This document shows, piece after piece, positions 51,205 to 60,459 of a stretch of DNA of 64,000 nt. The translations under genes and the position numbers were made by a program. The notes beneath the pieces were generated by a model, which was not told the DNA's origin, made no database searches, and saw nothing but the letters and a program-made list of their open reading frames with translations. Origin of the DNA: Accumulibacter jenkinsii (GTDB lineage: Bacteria; Pseudomonadota; Gammaproteobacteria; Burkholderiales; Rhodocyclaceae). Within the stretch, counting starts at the first letter, position 1. Every line of letters starts with the position of its first letter. The stretch spans positions 372,001 through 436,000 of the forward strand of contig JAZKUF010000002.1 of assembly GCA_036625225.1 (NCBI GenBank). Reading direction: 5' to 3'.

Positions 51205-52512
51205 TCATTGGGCCATCCGCGCCATCACCGAGGCAAAGCCCTCTGCCGAGGCAAAAACGTCTTCCCTGCCCTGGGCGAGCAGGATGGCATCAGCGAGTTC
51301 CCGGAAAGCGCCTTGCCCGCCCGGCGTCGAGAGCACCGTCGATGCCCGCCGCTGAACGTAGCGGGGGGCGTCGGCGACCGCAAACGCGAGACCGCAGCTG
51401 GCAAAAGCCGGCAGATCGATGCTGTCGTCACCGATGCAGGCCGTCTGCGCGCGCGCCACCCCGGTTTCCTGCATCAGCTGCCGGCAGGCCAGCGCCTTGT
51501 CCTTGACGCCGAACCGGAACAGCGTCACCCCGAGATCGGCGACCCGCTTGCGCAGCGTCGCCGAATCACGGCCGGACAGGACCGCGACGCGAATGCCGCA
51601 TTCTTCAAGTAGCCGGATGCCGAGGCCGTCGCGGACATGAAAACGTTTGAGGCACTCGCCGCTCGCGTCGTAGTAGATGCCGCCGTCGGTCAACACCCCG
51701 TCGACGTCGGTGATCACCAGCCTCACGTCGGCGAGCGTCGGCGGCCGGAGGGGTTCCTGACCGGCCATCCAGGCGCGCACCTGCGCCAGCGACTCGGGGG
51801 TATCCACCCCCGGCCCGCAGGCTTCCACCGCGAAAGCCCGGATGCGCAGACCCGCCGCCAGCAGGCGCAGCTGCTCCAGCTTTTCGGCCTGCTCGAGCAT
51901 CGCCTGCGGCAGGCCGGCGTAAGCCGCGAGGACCTCGCGACGGTAGGCATAGACGCCGACATGCTTGAGATAGCGGGCAACGTCGCCGGCGTCGCGGGCG
52001 AAGGGAATCGGCGCCCGGCTGAAATAGAGGGCGTCGCCGTTGCTCGCCAGCACCACCTTGACGGTGTCCGGGCTGGCCGCCTCGGCGGGGGAAATCGGAT
52101 GGCACAGGGTGCCGACCTGCACCGAGCGGTCGGCCCACATGCCGGCCGCGAGAGTGGCAATGTCGGCCGGGCGCACCAGCGGCTCGTCACCCTGCAGGTT
52201 GATGTAGAGTTCGGCGTCCACCCGCGTCATCACTTCGGCCAGGCGGTCGGTCCCCGAGGGATGGTCGGGCGAGGTCATCAGACAGACGCCGCCAAAGGCA
52301 TGCACCGCCTGCAGCACGCGCTGATCATCGGTCGCCACGACCACGGCATGCGCGCCGGGAACCTGCAGGGCACGCTCGTAGACGTGCTGCACCATCGGTT
52401 TGCCGAGGATGTCGGCGAGCGGTTTTCCCGGCAGGCGGGTCGATCCGTAGCGCGCGGGAATGACGATCGCCAGACGCTGGCGGGCGTTTTCGTTCAGGTC
52501 AGGGGCTTTCAT
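51205..52512 (-). CDS. kdsB-kdsC: Fused CMP-Kdo synthetase (KdsB) and Kdo-8-phosphate phosphatase (KdsC)
   Basis: 435 residues. 1-~250 are KdsB: IPARYGSTRLPGKPL, GTDRLAEV, INLQGDEPLV and the PIPFARD segment; it activates Kdo with CTP. ~262-435 are KdsC, a HAD phosphatase with the nucleophile pair Asp269/Asp271 in DVDGVLTDGG, LSGRDS, a KDKAL lysine and IGDDSIDLPAF; it dephosphorylates Kdo-8-phosphate. The two are usually separate genes. The start overlaps the kdsA stop by one base (TGATG). Confidence 0.92.
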   Translation of the reverse strand: MKAPDLNENARQRLAIVIPARYGSTRLPGKPLADILGKPMVQHVYERALQVPGAHAVVVATDDQRVLQAVHAFGGVCLMTSPDHPSGTDRLAEVMTRVDAELYINLQGDEPLVRPADIATLAAGMWADRSVQVGTLCHPISPAEAASPDTVKVVLASNGDALYFSRAPIPFARDAGDVARYLKHVGVYAYRREVLAAYAGLPQAMLEQAEKLEQLRLLAAGLRIRAFAVEACGPGVDTPESLAQVRAWMAGQEPLRPPTLADVRLVITDVDGVLTDGGIYYDASGECLKRFHVRDGLGIRLLEECGIRVAVLSGRDSATLRKRVADLGVTLFRFGVKDKALACRQLMQETGVARAQTACIGDDSIDLPAFASCGLAFAVADAPRYVQRRASTVLSTPGGQGAFRELADAILLAQGREDVFASAEGFASVMARMAQ

Positions 52513-53354
52513 CAGTCGATGCTGAGGGGAGAAAACGACTTCACCAGTTCGTCGAGCGCCTTCAGCTGCGTCAGGAAAGGCTCCAGCTGGTCCAGTGGCA
52601 GGGCGCTCGGCCCATCGCATCTGGCGTGCTCAGGATCAGGATGCGCTTCGAGAAAGAGCCCTGCCAGCCCGACCGCAATGCCGGCGCGCGCCAGCTCCGC
52701 GACCTGCCGCCGCCGGCCGCCGGAAGCGGCCCCTCCCGGTTCGCGCTGCTGCAGCGCGTGCGTCACGTCGAAGATGATCGGCAGATTGCCGCAGACCTGC
52801 TTCATGACGCCTAATCCGAGCAGGTCGACCACGAGGTTGTCATAGCCGAAGCAGCTGCCGCGTTCGCACAGGAGCAGTCGCGGGTTGCCGGCCTGCCTGA
52901 ACTTGTCGACGATATGGAGCATCTGCTGTGGGCTCAGAAACTGCGGCTTCTTGATGTTGATCACGCGGCCGGTCGCGGCGAGCGCCAGCACGAGATCGGT
53001 CTGCCGGGCGAGAAAGGCCGGCAGCTGCAGAACCTCGGCCACCTCGGCCACCGCCTCGGCCTGCCAGGGTTCATGCACGTCGGTGATCACCGGCACGCCG
53101 AAGGTGCTCTTGACCGCTTCGAGGATCTTCAGACCGGCTGCCAGCCCCGGCCCGCGGTAGGAATGAATGGAAGAGCGATTGGCCTTGTCGAAACTCGCCT
53201 TGAAAACGTAGGGGATCGCCAGCTTGTCGGTCACCCGGACGTATTCCTCGCAGGTCCGCAAGGCAAGATCCAGCGACTCGAGAACGTTGATGCCCCCGAA
53301 CAGCACCAAGCGGCCGGCGTTGTCGACCGTGATCTGCGGGTTGATTGCGACCAT
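52512..53354 (-). CDS. kdsA: 2-dehydro-3-deoxyphosphooctonate aldolase
   Basis: About 280 residues. Condenses arabinose-5-phosphate with phosphoenolpyruvate to make Kdo-8-phosphate. Typical blocks: FKASFDKANRSS, PVITDVHEPWQ, INIKKPQFLSP, CERGSCFGYDNLVVD and HPDPEHARCDGPSALPL. The upstream ATG (53363) sits directly on AGGAG; the second ATG, three codons in, has the normal 9-base spacing and is preferred. It leads the minus-strand Kdo/capsule operon with kdsB-kdsC next. Confidence 0.93.
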   Translation of the reverse strand: MVAINPQITVDNAGRLVLFGGINVLESLDLALRTCEEYVRVTDKLAIPYVFKASFDKANRSSIHSYRGPGLAAGLKILEAVKSTFGVPVITDVHEPWQAEAVAEVAEVLQLPAFLARQTDLVLALAATGRVINIKKPQFLSPQQMLHIVDKFRQAGNPRLLLCERGSCFGYDNLVVDLLGLGVMKQVCGNLPIIFDVTHALQQREPGGAASGGRRRQVAELARAGIAVGLAGLFLEAHPDPEHARCDGPSALPLDQLEPFLTQLKALDELVKSFSPLSID

Positions 53355-53485
53355 CTGGGTCATCTCCTGCCGGCGGCCATCGGGACGCGAAAAGGTTGTG
53401 CAGATGCGGCGGTTCCGGATGCGCCGTCAAAATGCGGTAACATGGGCCGCTGCCGCTCCGCCAATAGAGACCAACGCTTTGAATA

Positions 53486-53513
53486 AAAACAAAAAACCCG
53501 ACAATGGTCGGGT
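53486..53513 (-). terminator. Intrinsic terminator of tRNA-Leu
   Basis: On the minus strand a 7-bp stem (53507-53513 with 53496-53502) and a 4-base loop are followed by a T-run (A residues 53488-53496 on the plus strand), directly after tRNA-Leu. Confidence 0.75.
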
Positions 53514-53518
53514 CAGGA

Positions 53519-53605
53519 TGGTGCCGAGAGGGGGAATCGAACCCCCACGATGTTGCCATCGGCGGATTTTGAGTCCGCTGCGTCTACCGATTCCGCCATC
53601 TCGGC
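53519..53605 (-). tRNA. tRNA-Leu(CAA)
   Basis: 87 bases including CCA, with the long variable arm of a class II tRNA. Acceptor GCCGAGA pairs with its 3' partner. Anticodon arm GCGGA-CTCAAAA-TCCGC gives anticodon CAA. The T-arm contains GTTCGATTC. Confidence 0.95.
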
Positions 53606-53649
53606 TCTGGCTCGCGATATCGACCACTTGCGAACCGGAAGAGGCGCCG

Positions 53650-53678
53650 ATTATCGCCGATTCTCCGGCAGGCGACAA
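53650..53678 (-). promoter_or_regulatory. Promoter of tRNA-Leu
   Basis: On the minus strand TTGTCG (53678-53673), 17 bases and GATAAT (53655-53650), about 45 bases upstream of the tRNA. Confidence 0.55.
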
Positions 53679-53741
53679 GCCGGCTCGACAATTTTTCGCC
53701 GCCAGCCCTCGTCGCACCGACCTTCCCCGACCCAAAATGCC

Positions 53742-54800
53742 ATGCTGACCCTCGACGATTTCGACTTCGACCTGCCGGGTCAACTGATCGCCCAGCACCC
53801 GGCCGCCGAACGGACGGCGAGCCGGTTGTTGCTCTGCGAGGGGACGCCGCTGTGCGACCACCACATCGGCGACCTGCCTGAACTCCTCAACGCCGGCGAT
53901 CTGCTGGTGTTCAACGATACGCGCGTGCTCCGGGCACGACTCTTCGGTCGCAAGGAGAGCGGCGGGCAGATCGAAGTCCTGATCGAGCGCATCATCGACC
54001 CCCGTCATGCAGTGGCGCAGATCCGCGCCAGCAAAGCGCCCCGGGCTGGCAGCCGGATACTCCTCGAAGAGGCCATCCCGCTGACCGTCTGCGGCCGCAG
54101 CGGCGAGCAGGGCGAGTTCTTCGCGCTGGAACTTGGCGAGGACGGCGACCTAGGGTCCCTGATCGAAGCGCATGGGCGGCTGCCGCTGCCGCCATACATC
54201 ACCCACGCCGCAGGAAGCGACGACGAAGCGCGCTATCAGACCGTCTTTGCCCGTCATCCGGGGGCGGTTGCGGCGCCCACCGCCGGCCTGCATTTCGACC
54301 AGGCGCTGCTCGCGCGGCTCAACGAGTGCGGTGTCGAAACTGCCTGGCTGACCCTCCACGTCGGTGCCGGCACTTTCCAGCCGGTTCGCGTCCAGCGGAT
54401 CAGCGAGCACCGCATGCATCGCGAACGCTTCGATATTCCGCCCGCCACCGCCGCCGCGATTGCCCGGACGCGCGCCCGCGGAAAGCAGGTGGTCGCGGTC
54501 GGGACGACCAGTCTGCGGGCACTCGAAGCGGCTGCCCAGCACGGTGAATTGCTGGCCGGGCCGGCCGAGACCGACATCTTCATCACCCCGGGCTACGAGT
54601 TTCGCGTCGTCGACCGGCTGCTCACCAACTTTCATCTGCCGAAGTCGACCCTGTTGATGCTCGTCTCGGCCTTCGCCGGCATGGACGCGATCCGCGACGC
54701 GTATCGGCATGCGATTGCCCGACGCTACCGTTTCTTCAGTTACGGCGACGCCATGCTGTTGACTCGCGAGGCGAGCCGCCCTTCATCCCTGGCCACCTGA
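53742..54800 (+). CDS. queA: S-adenosylmethionine:tRNA ribosyltransferase-isomerase
   Basis: A 352-residue QueA: FDFDLPGQLIAQHPAAERTASRLL at the N-terminus, LVFNDTRVLRARLFGRK, AAPTAGLHFD, TLHVGAGTFQPV and TDIFITPGYEF. It transfers a ribosyl group from SAM to make epoxyqueuosine in the tRNA wobble position. No tgt gene is in the window; downstream is a helicase gene 10 bases away. Confidence 0.95.
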   Translation: MLTLDDFDFDLPGQLIAQHPAAERTASRLLLCEGTPLCDHHIGDLPELLNAGDLLVFNDTRVLRARLFGRKESGGQIEVLIERIIDPRHAVAQIRASKAPRAGSRILLEEAIPLTVCGRSGEQGEFFALELGEDGDLGSLIEAHGRLPLPPYITHAAGSDDEARYQTVFARHPGAVAAPTAGLHFDQALLARLNECGVETAWLTLHVGAGTFQPVRVQRISEHRMHRERFDIPPATAAAIARTRARGKQVVAVGTTSLRALEAAAQHGELLAGPAETDIFITPGYEFRVVDRLLTNFHLPKSTLLMLVSAFAGMDAIRDAYRHAIARRYRFFSYGDAMLLTREASRPSSLAT

Positions 54801-54810
54801 AAGCATCCCG

Positions 54811-57800
54811 ATGCCCACCAACACCTTGAACGCCAGCGCCCTGGCGCAGCTCGACCGGCACGGGCTGACTCCCGATACGCACCAGGTCGCCCTCGCCTGT
54901 GCGCTGCTATGGACCTTTCGCACGCCACCCGAGATCCACCACCTGCTCGGCTTGAGCGGTCTCTTCACCAGTACCGGCAAGGCCTTCACCCTGGCCAACG
55001 TGCGCCAGGCGATGACCGAACTCAGAGACCGTCAGCTGCTGGTTGACGACCCCAACCGGGTTGCCGCTTTCCACCTTGTCGATACGCTGCGTGCCCCGCT
55101 CTACCGCCAGTTGCTCGACACCCAGCCGGGCGATCGGCTGCTGCGCCTGGTCTGCGAACTTGATCATTTCGACCCCACCCGGTCAAGCTACTACTGGACT
55201 ACCAGCAGCCTGCCGACGACCATCGCCTACGTCCGCGCCCGTTTCTACTGCGGTGCACCGAAGGAAGCGCTGACGGTCACCCGGAACCTCGTCGCGCAGA
55301 CGATCAACTGGGATATCGTGCTCAGAGATGCCATCCTGATCGGCTTCGATGGCCCCAGCTTCGAGCGGATCGACGCCGTCGAGCGCTGGCAGCTCGCCCA
55401 GCGCTGCGTGGCGACGGTCTCGCGCTACTGGTCGGATGCTTACCTGGAAGTGGCCGACTGGGCGGCCGAACGGTTCACGCTGGCGCCCTCGCAGGGGACA
55501 ACCGAGATGCAGCGCGCGCTCGCCGAGCTCGCACTGCAGCGCGCCGACCACGAACTGTTCGCGACTGCGCTGAGCGGGCTCGCGGATGGCTGGGCTGCCG
55601 GCCTGCAGGCTGCGATGCTGGTGATCGATGGCCAGTGGTCCGCCGGGCAGGCGGCTTTCGAAGCCGCCTTCAAACAGCGCAAGAGTGAAATCGGCGGCAC
55701 CAAGCGGCTGCTTCCGGACCTGGTCGCCTGGCTCTATCCGCTCTCCCTGCTTGCCCAGGCGACTCCCCGGCACCTCGAACTGGCGCGCAAATTCTGCCTC
55801 GCCGAGTCCGGCCGGCGCGACCCCAGTCCTTACGGGGGCTGGGGTCGCTGGGTGCATGCGATCGATGTTCGCCTCGGCCGGGCGTCGATTCTGCGTGACG
55901 CCCTGAAGCCAATGCAGAAGGAAGGCGGCCCCCCTGGCATCGACGCCCTGTGGTCGATCCTGCTCGCCGCCTGGCTGGGCAGCCAGACGATGGCCAATCC
56001 GGGTACGCAGAGCCTGGCCAAGGACTGGCACGAGACGATTGCTGCCCTGCGCCAACGGCTCGCCAACTGCCGGCTGCAGGGACTGATCAATCTCCTCGAC
56101 GGAGCCGAAAGCGTCCTCGACGGGCGCGATCCCCCGCCCGGCTTCTTTGTTGCCGGCGTCGGCGAACAGTGGCGCGAGATCCTCGCCGCCCTGCAATCGC
56201 TGGGCGGCGAGGTGGCGGCGGAAGCCAGCGGCAGCGCGACCCGCCTGCGCTGGGAGCTCGAAATCGACCCGCAGGGAAAGCTGCTGGCGATCAGGCCTTT
56301 CGAACAGAAGCGCGGCCCGCGCGGCTGGGGTCGACCGAAAGCGCTGACCCTCATGAGAGTTGCCAGCAACGAACAACTGCCCGCCTGCGACCTCAAGGTC
56401 GCGCGGGCGCTGCGTGCCGAGCACGGCTACACGAACCGATTTCATCTCGACCTCGCGGCGGCGATTGTCGCGCTCGTCGGCCACCCCTGCGTCAGTCTCA
56501 CGAATGCGCCGGAGCAGCTGGTCGAAATCAGCGAAGCGGCACCCGAGCTCGAATTGATCCGTGAGGGCGACCACTTCGTGATGCGCGTCGAGCCACCGCT
56601 GCGCCCGCTCGACATGCGTGACATCTACCTCGCCGAAGACGCCGACGAGCGCCGCGAGATCGAAGCCCTGCGCCTGATCACCCTGCTCCAGGATTCACCG
56701 CAGCGCCTGCGGCTGGTACGCTTCACACCGGCGCAGCAGCAGGCGGCGCAGCTCGTCTCGAACCGCTTCGTCATTCCCGCCCATGCTGCCGGCGCGCAGG
56801 CCGAGGTGGACAAGACCCTGCGCGCGCTGGCGACGCGTTTCCAGGTGCATGCCGACTCGCTGCAGACGGGCCGGCAGGTGAGCAGCGATTCGCGCCTGCG
56901 CGCCGAACTCTCGCCGGTCGGCGAGCAGCTTTCGTTGCGCCTGGTGGTGACCCCGCTCGGACCCGACGGGCCTCGACTGCCGGCCGCCAGCGGCCGGCTG
57001 CAGCTGATGAGCGTGATCGACGGCGAGAGCGTCGGCACCCGGCGCGACCTGACGGCCGAGCGTCAGCACCTGGAAACGGTGCTCGACGCCCTGCCCTTCC
57101 TCGACAGCAGCGATGGCCTCAGCGAGTGGCTGATCGAAGATCCCGAACAGGCGCTCGGTGCGGTCGAGACACTGCCGACACTGGCCTCGATTGCGGCGGT
57201 CGAATGGCCGAAGGGCAAGAGCGTTCGCGTCCTCAGCGTCGACCCGCGGCAGCTCGGCGTCAGCGTCAGCCGCGAGCGCGACTGGTTCCGCCTGTCGGGA
57301 CAGGCAACCCTCGACGAGGGGCTGGTGCTGCAGCTCGAAACCCTGCTCACGGCAGCGCGCGACAAATCCCGTTTCGTTCCCATGGGCAACGGCGTCTACG
57401 CCGCGTTGACCCGCTCGCTGAAGCAGAAGCTCAGCGACCTTGCGGCCGTGCTCGAAACCGACAAGACCGGCGGCAAGGTGCCGATGGTCGCCGCCGCCTG
57501 GCTCGACGAGATTCTCGACGGTACCGAAGTCAGCGCAAACAACGATTTTCGCCTGGCGATCGATCGCCTGCGCAGCGCCCAGGCCACCCGGCCAAAGCTG
57601 CCGACCCTGCTCCAGGCCAGCCTGCGGCCCTACCAGGAAGATGGTTACCAGTGGGCGGTTCGTCTCGCCAGTGCCGGCATGGGAGGCTGCCTGGCCGACG
57701 ACATGGGCCTCGGCAAAACGCTGCAGGCGCTCGGCGTGCTGCTCGAGCGCAGCGCTGGCGGGCCGGCGCTGGTCATCGCACCGACCTCGGTGTGCGGCAA

Positions 57801-59007
57801 TTGGCTGGCCGAGACGCAACGCTTCGCACCCAGCCTCAACGCCCGCATCTACAGCGAAGCGGGCGAAAGCGAGCGCGCAGCGCTGATCAACGACGCCGGG
57901 CCGCAGGACCTGCTGATCGTCTCCTACACGCTGCTGCAGCTTGCGCAGGAGCGCTTCGCCGGACGCACCTGGCATACCCTGATCGCCGACGAAGCACAGG
58001 CGATCAAGAATGCCGCCGCCAAACGCTCGCAGGCGGTGTTCGAACTCAATGCCGACTTTCGCCTGGCGCTCACCGGAACACCGGTCGAGAACCGCCTGGG
58101 CGACCTCTGGTCGATCATGCGTTTTGCCAACCCCGGCCTGCTCGGCACCGTGAACCGCTTCAACGAGCGTTTCGCCGGGCCGATCGAACGTAACCGCGAC
58201 CGCGATGCGCAGCACGTCCTCAAGCGCCTGATCGGCCCCTTCGTCCTGCGCCGGACCAAGGCCGAGGTGCTGCAGGAATTGCCGCCGCGCACCGAGCTCA
58301 TCCTGGCGGTCACTCCCGACGCGGCCGAAGCCGCGCATTATGAAGCGCTGCGCCGCGAGGCCGTGCGCGAGATCGATGCCACGCTGGAGACGACGCCCGA
58401 AGCCCAGTCCAACTTCAACATCCTGGCCCAACTGACGCGCCTGCGCCGTGCCGCCTGCGACCCGCGCCTGACCACCCCGCAATTCGGCATCACCGGTGCC
58501 AAGGTGCAGGCGTTTGCCGAACTCGCCGGCGAACTCATCGCCAACGGCCACAAGGCGCTGGTCTTCAGCCAGTTCGTGGACTTCCTGGACATCCTGCGCA
58601 AGCCGCTCGACAAGGCCGGAATCCGCTATCAGTACCTCGATGGCGCCACCCCGGCCGCCGAACGCAGCCGCCGGGTCGCCGCTTTTCAGGCCGGCGATGG
58701 CGACCTTTTCCTGATCAGCCTGAAGGCCGGCGGCTTCGGCCTCAACCTGACCGCCGCCGACTACGTGGTGATCACCGACCCGTGGTGGAACCCGGCGGCC
58801 GAAGACCAGGCCATGGGCCGCGCGCACCGCATCGGGCAACTGCGGCCGGTCACCGTCTATCGCCTGGTCAGCAAGGACACGGTCGAAGAACGGATCGTCG
58901 ACCTGCACCACGAAAAGCGCGCGCTCGCCGAGAGCATTCTCGCCGAAGGCGAGGCCAGCGCCCTGCCCTCGACCGAGGATCTGGTGGCGCTGATCCGCGG
59001 CAAGTAG
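54811..59007 (+). CDS. SNF2-family DEAD/DEAH helicase with long N-terminal region
   Basis: 1,398 residues. The C-terminal ~500 are a complete SNF2/RapA-type ATPase: DDMGLGKT with Lys969, the DEAQ box (Asp1060), LALTGTPVENRLGDLWSIM, FVLRRTKAEV, and the second lobe with LKAGGFGLNLTAADYVVI and DQAMGRAHRIGQ. The first ~900 residues match no family I know; they look like an early helical, repeat-like region (~100-450) and then mixed domains. Such proteins remodel protein-DNA or RNA polymerase complexes, but this one's substrate is unknown. It is 10 bases after queA, hence probably co-transcribed. Confidence 0.85.
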   Translation: MPTNTLNASALAQLDRHGLTPDTHQVALACALLWTFRTPPEIHHLLGLSGLFTSTGKAFTLANVRQAMTELRDRQLLVDDPNRVAAFHLVDTLRAPLYRQLLDTQPGDRLLRLVCELDHFDPTRSSYYWTTSSLPTTIAYVRARFYCGAPKEALTVTRNLVAQTINWDIVLRDAILIGFDGPSFERIDAVERWQLAQRCVATVSRYWSDAYLEVADWAAERFTLAPSQGTTEMQRALAELALQRADHELFATALSGLADGWAAGLQAAMLVIDGQWSAGQAAFEAAFKQRKSEIGGTKRLLPDLVAWLYPLSLLAQATPRHLELARKFCLAESGRRDPSPYGGWGRWVHAIDVRLGRASILRDALKPMQKEGGPPGIDALWSILLAAWLGSQTMANPGTQSLAKDWHETIAALRQRLANCRLQGLINLLDGAESVLDGRDPPPGFFVAGVGEQWREILAALQSLGGEVAAEASGSATRLRWELEIDPQGKLLAIRPFEQKRGPRGWGRPKALTLMRVASNEQLPACDLKVARALRAEHGYTNRFHLDLAAAIVALVGHPCVSLTNAPEQLVEISEAAPELELIREGDHFVMRVEPPLRPLDMRDIYLAEDADERREIEALRLITLLQDSPQRLRLVRFTPAQQQAAQLVSNRFVIPAHAAGAQAEVDKTLRALATRFQVHADSLQTGRQVSSDSRLRAELSPVGEQLSLRLVVTPLGPDGPRLPAASGRLQLMSVIDGESVGTRRDLTAERQHLETVLDALPFLDSSDGLSEWLIEDPEQALGAVETLPTLASIAAVEWPKGKSVRVLSVDPRQLGVSVSRERDWFRLSGQATLDEGLVLQLETLLTAARDKSRFVPMGNGVYAALTRSLKQKLSDLAAVLETDKTGGKVPMVAAAWLDEILDGTEVSANNDFRLAIDRLRSAQATRPKLPTLLQASLRPYQEDGYQWAVRLASAGMGGCLADDMGLGKTLQALGVLLERSAGGPALVIAPTSVCGNWLAETQRFAPSLNARIYSEAGESERAALINDAGPQDLLIVSYTLLQLAQERFAGRTWHTLIADEAQAIKNAAAKRSQAVFELNADFRLALTGTPVENRLGDLWSIMRFANPGLLGTVNRFNERFAGPIERNRDRDAQHVLKRLIGPFVLRRTKAEVLQELPPRTELILAVTPDAAEAAHYEALRREAVREIDATLETTPEAQSNFNILAQLTRLRRAACDPRLTTPQFGITGAKVQAFAELAGELIANGHKALVFSQFVDFLDILRKPLDKAGIRYQYLDGATPAAERSRRVAAFQAGDGDLFLISLKAGGFGLNLTAADYVVITDPWWNPAAEDQAMGRAHRIGQLRPVTVYRLVSKDTVEERIVDLHHEKRALAESILAEGEASALPSTEDLVALIRGK

Positions 59008-59079
59008 AATGAGACGCCGAGCCGGCCGCGGCAGGCGACATTCCGCTTCCGGACGCGGCCACAACGAGGAGAGAGTTGA

Positions 59080-59562
59080 GTGGCAGACACGCTTCTGTGG
59101 GTTCTCAGCGCCGCGCTGATCGTCCTCGGTGTGGCCGGCACCGTGCTGCCGGCGCTGCCCGGAACGGCGCTCGTTCTGGCGGGCATCATCCTCGGCGCGT
59201 GGATCGATGACTTCGTGCACGTCAGCGTCGGCACGCTGGTAGTCATCACCGTGCTGGCGGCCCTCGCCTGGGTGCTGGACTACGTCGCCGGCCTGCTCGG
59301 CGCACGCCGCGCCGGCGCCAGCACGCAGGCCCTCGTCGGAGCGGCGATCGGCACCGTCGCCGGCCTTTTCATGGGCCTCGTCGGTGTTCTATTCATGCCA
59401 CTGATCGGCGCCGCCATCGGCGAGTACCTGGCGCAGCGGGATGAGCGACGCGCGCTGAAGGTCGGTGTCGCCACCTGGCTGGGCATGATGATCGGCCTGA
59501 TCGCCAAGGTGGTGATCGCTTTCATGATGATCGGCATCTTCGTCGCCGCGCTCCTGATCTGA
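59080..59562 (+). CDS. DUF456 membrane protein
   Basis: 160 residues, four to five hydrophobic helices with glycine-rich turns. LIVLGVAGTVLPALPGTALVLAGI and WVLDYVAGLLGARRAGAS are typical of DUF456. Function unknown. GTG start with GAGGAGAGAG upstream. Confidence 0.8.
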   Translation: MADTLLWVLSAALIVLGVAGTVLPALPGTALVLAGIILGAWIDDFVHVSVGTLVVITVLAALAWVLDYVAGLLGARRAGASTQALVGAAIGTVAGLFMGLVGVLFMPLIGAAIGEYLAQRDERRALKVGVATWLGMMIGLIAKVVIAFMMIGIFVAALLI

Positions 59563-59769
59563 CCCTTGCCGGCGGCGAGCGCGCCCCGGCCCGGCCCGGC
59601 AACCTTCGGCAGCTGAGCGCGGAAACGGCGATGGCACCCCGATCGCCCGGCAAATACCCGCCCTGCCGACCGGCAAAACCGCGTCTGTGCCTGCCAGCGA
59701 CCGATGGCCTCCGCTGCGCCCATCGGGGCGTATCCAAAAATTCTATGATCAGATTACAATTTCATCATT

Positions 59770-59782
59770 AAACTAGTAGTTT
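59770..59782. other. Short palindrome in a spacer
   Basis: AAACTA-G-TAGTTT in an AT-rich patch of the 496-base gap 59563-60058, a possible operator or relic of an element end. The rest of this gap has only short open frames with no recognisable similarity. Confidence 0.3.
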
Positions 59783-60058
59783 GTTAGAGTCGCCGGCATG
59801 ATGAATATGACCCTGTTTCACCGCGTCACGCGTATCCCACAGACAGCAGCCAGCGGCATTGCCGGCACCCTCGGGAAGCGATCGGGGGGCGTTGGTGGAG
59901 GTTCAGCGCCGCCAACAGCGAGATCGTCTGATCGCTACCCTGCTCGATCCGGAGCGTGCACGCCGCTTTCTCCACATCCTGTCCAAGGTGTTACGCCCCT
60001 TGCACACCACTTCGGTGGCCCCGGCTGTCAGAACCCCTTGTTCCCGAGACCTGAAACA

Positions 60059-60451
60059 ATGAACGACCCTTTCGCTATCGCTTACCCATCGACTTTGCGT
60101 GCCAGCCCACCGAATTCCTTCGCACGTGCGCCGTGCGAGGCGCGCGCGCCAATCAGTGTGATCACCGGCAGGGAGCAAGCCGGCCGCTCGCCCGGAAAGT
60201 CGGCAACGAAACCGATGAAGATGCAGGGCGCGCGTCAGATTCTCTGCATCAAGGAAAGCTCGGCCAGTATCCGCACCCTGCAACGGCTCTTCGCGCGCCG
60301 GATCGATCTCGACCTGGTGGCTGTCCGGCGCCTCGGTATCGGCCTCCAGATCGCCGCCTACCAGAGATTCGATGCAATCGTGCTCGACCTCAATTTTCGG
60401 GAAGAAGATCCTGACCGAAGTTTAACAAGCCTGAAAAAGCATCTTCCTTAA
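60059..60451 (+). pseudogene. Response-regulator receiver domain, 5' fragment cut by the IS
   Basis: The last ~70 residues (ILCIKESSASIRTLQRLFARR, then LGIGLQIAAYQRFDAIVLDLNF) match the first half of a receiver domain of the type attached to sensor kinases, including the LDLNF aspartate, but the acidic pair near the N-terminus is Lys-Glu. The frame stops within two bases of the repeat that borders the IS. The N-terminal ~50 residues are uncharacteristic, so the true start is unclear. The other half lies at 62514-62783. Confidence 0.5.
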
Positions 60452-60459
60452 TCAACCGC

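Noticed and set aside
36981..53605. The PKS/capsule block lies between a tRNA cluster and tRNA-Leu, like a tRNA-bound genomic island.
   Set aside because: No integrase, no repeat of a tRNA 3' end at the far side, and the Kdo genes look like long-term residents. Composition by eye is the same as the surroundings.
54811..59007. The SNF2 helicase as part of an anti-phage system.
   Set aside because: No neighbouring methyltransferase, nuclease or phospholipase genes; the flanks are queA and a DUF456 protein.
59859..60062. Short open frame, 67 residues, with an ALVEVQRRQQRDRLIATLL helix.
   Set aside because: No ATG with a ribosome site and no recognisable family; possibly a relic, but not supportable as a gene.
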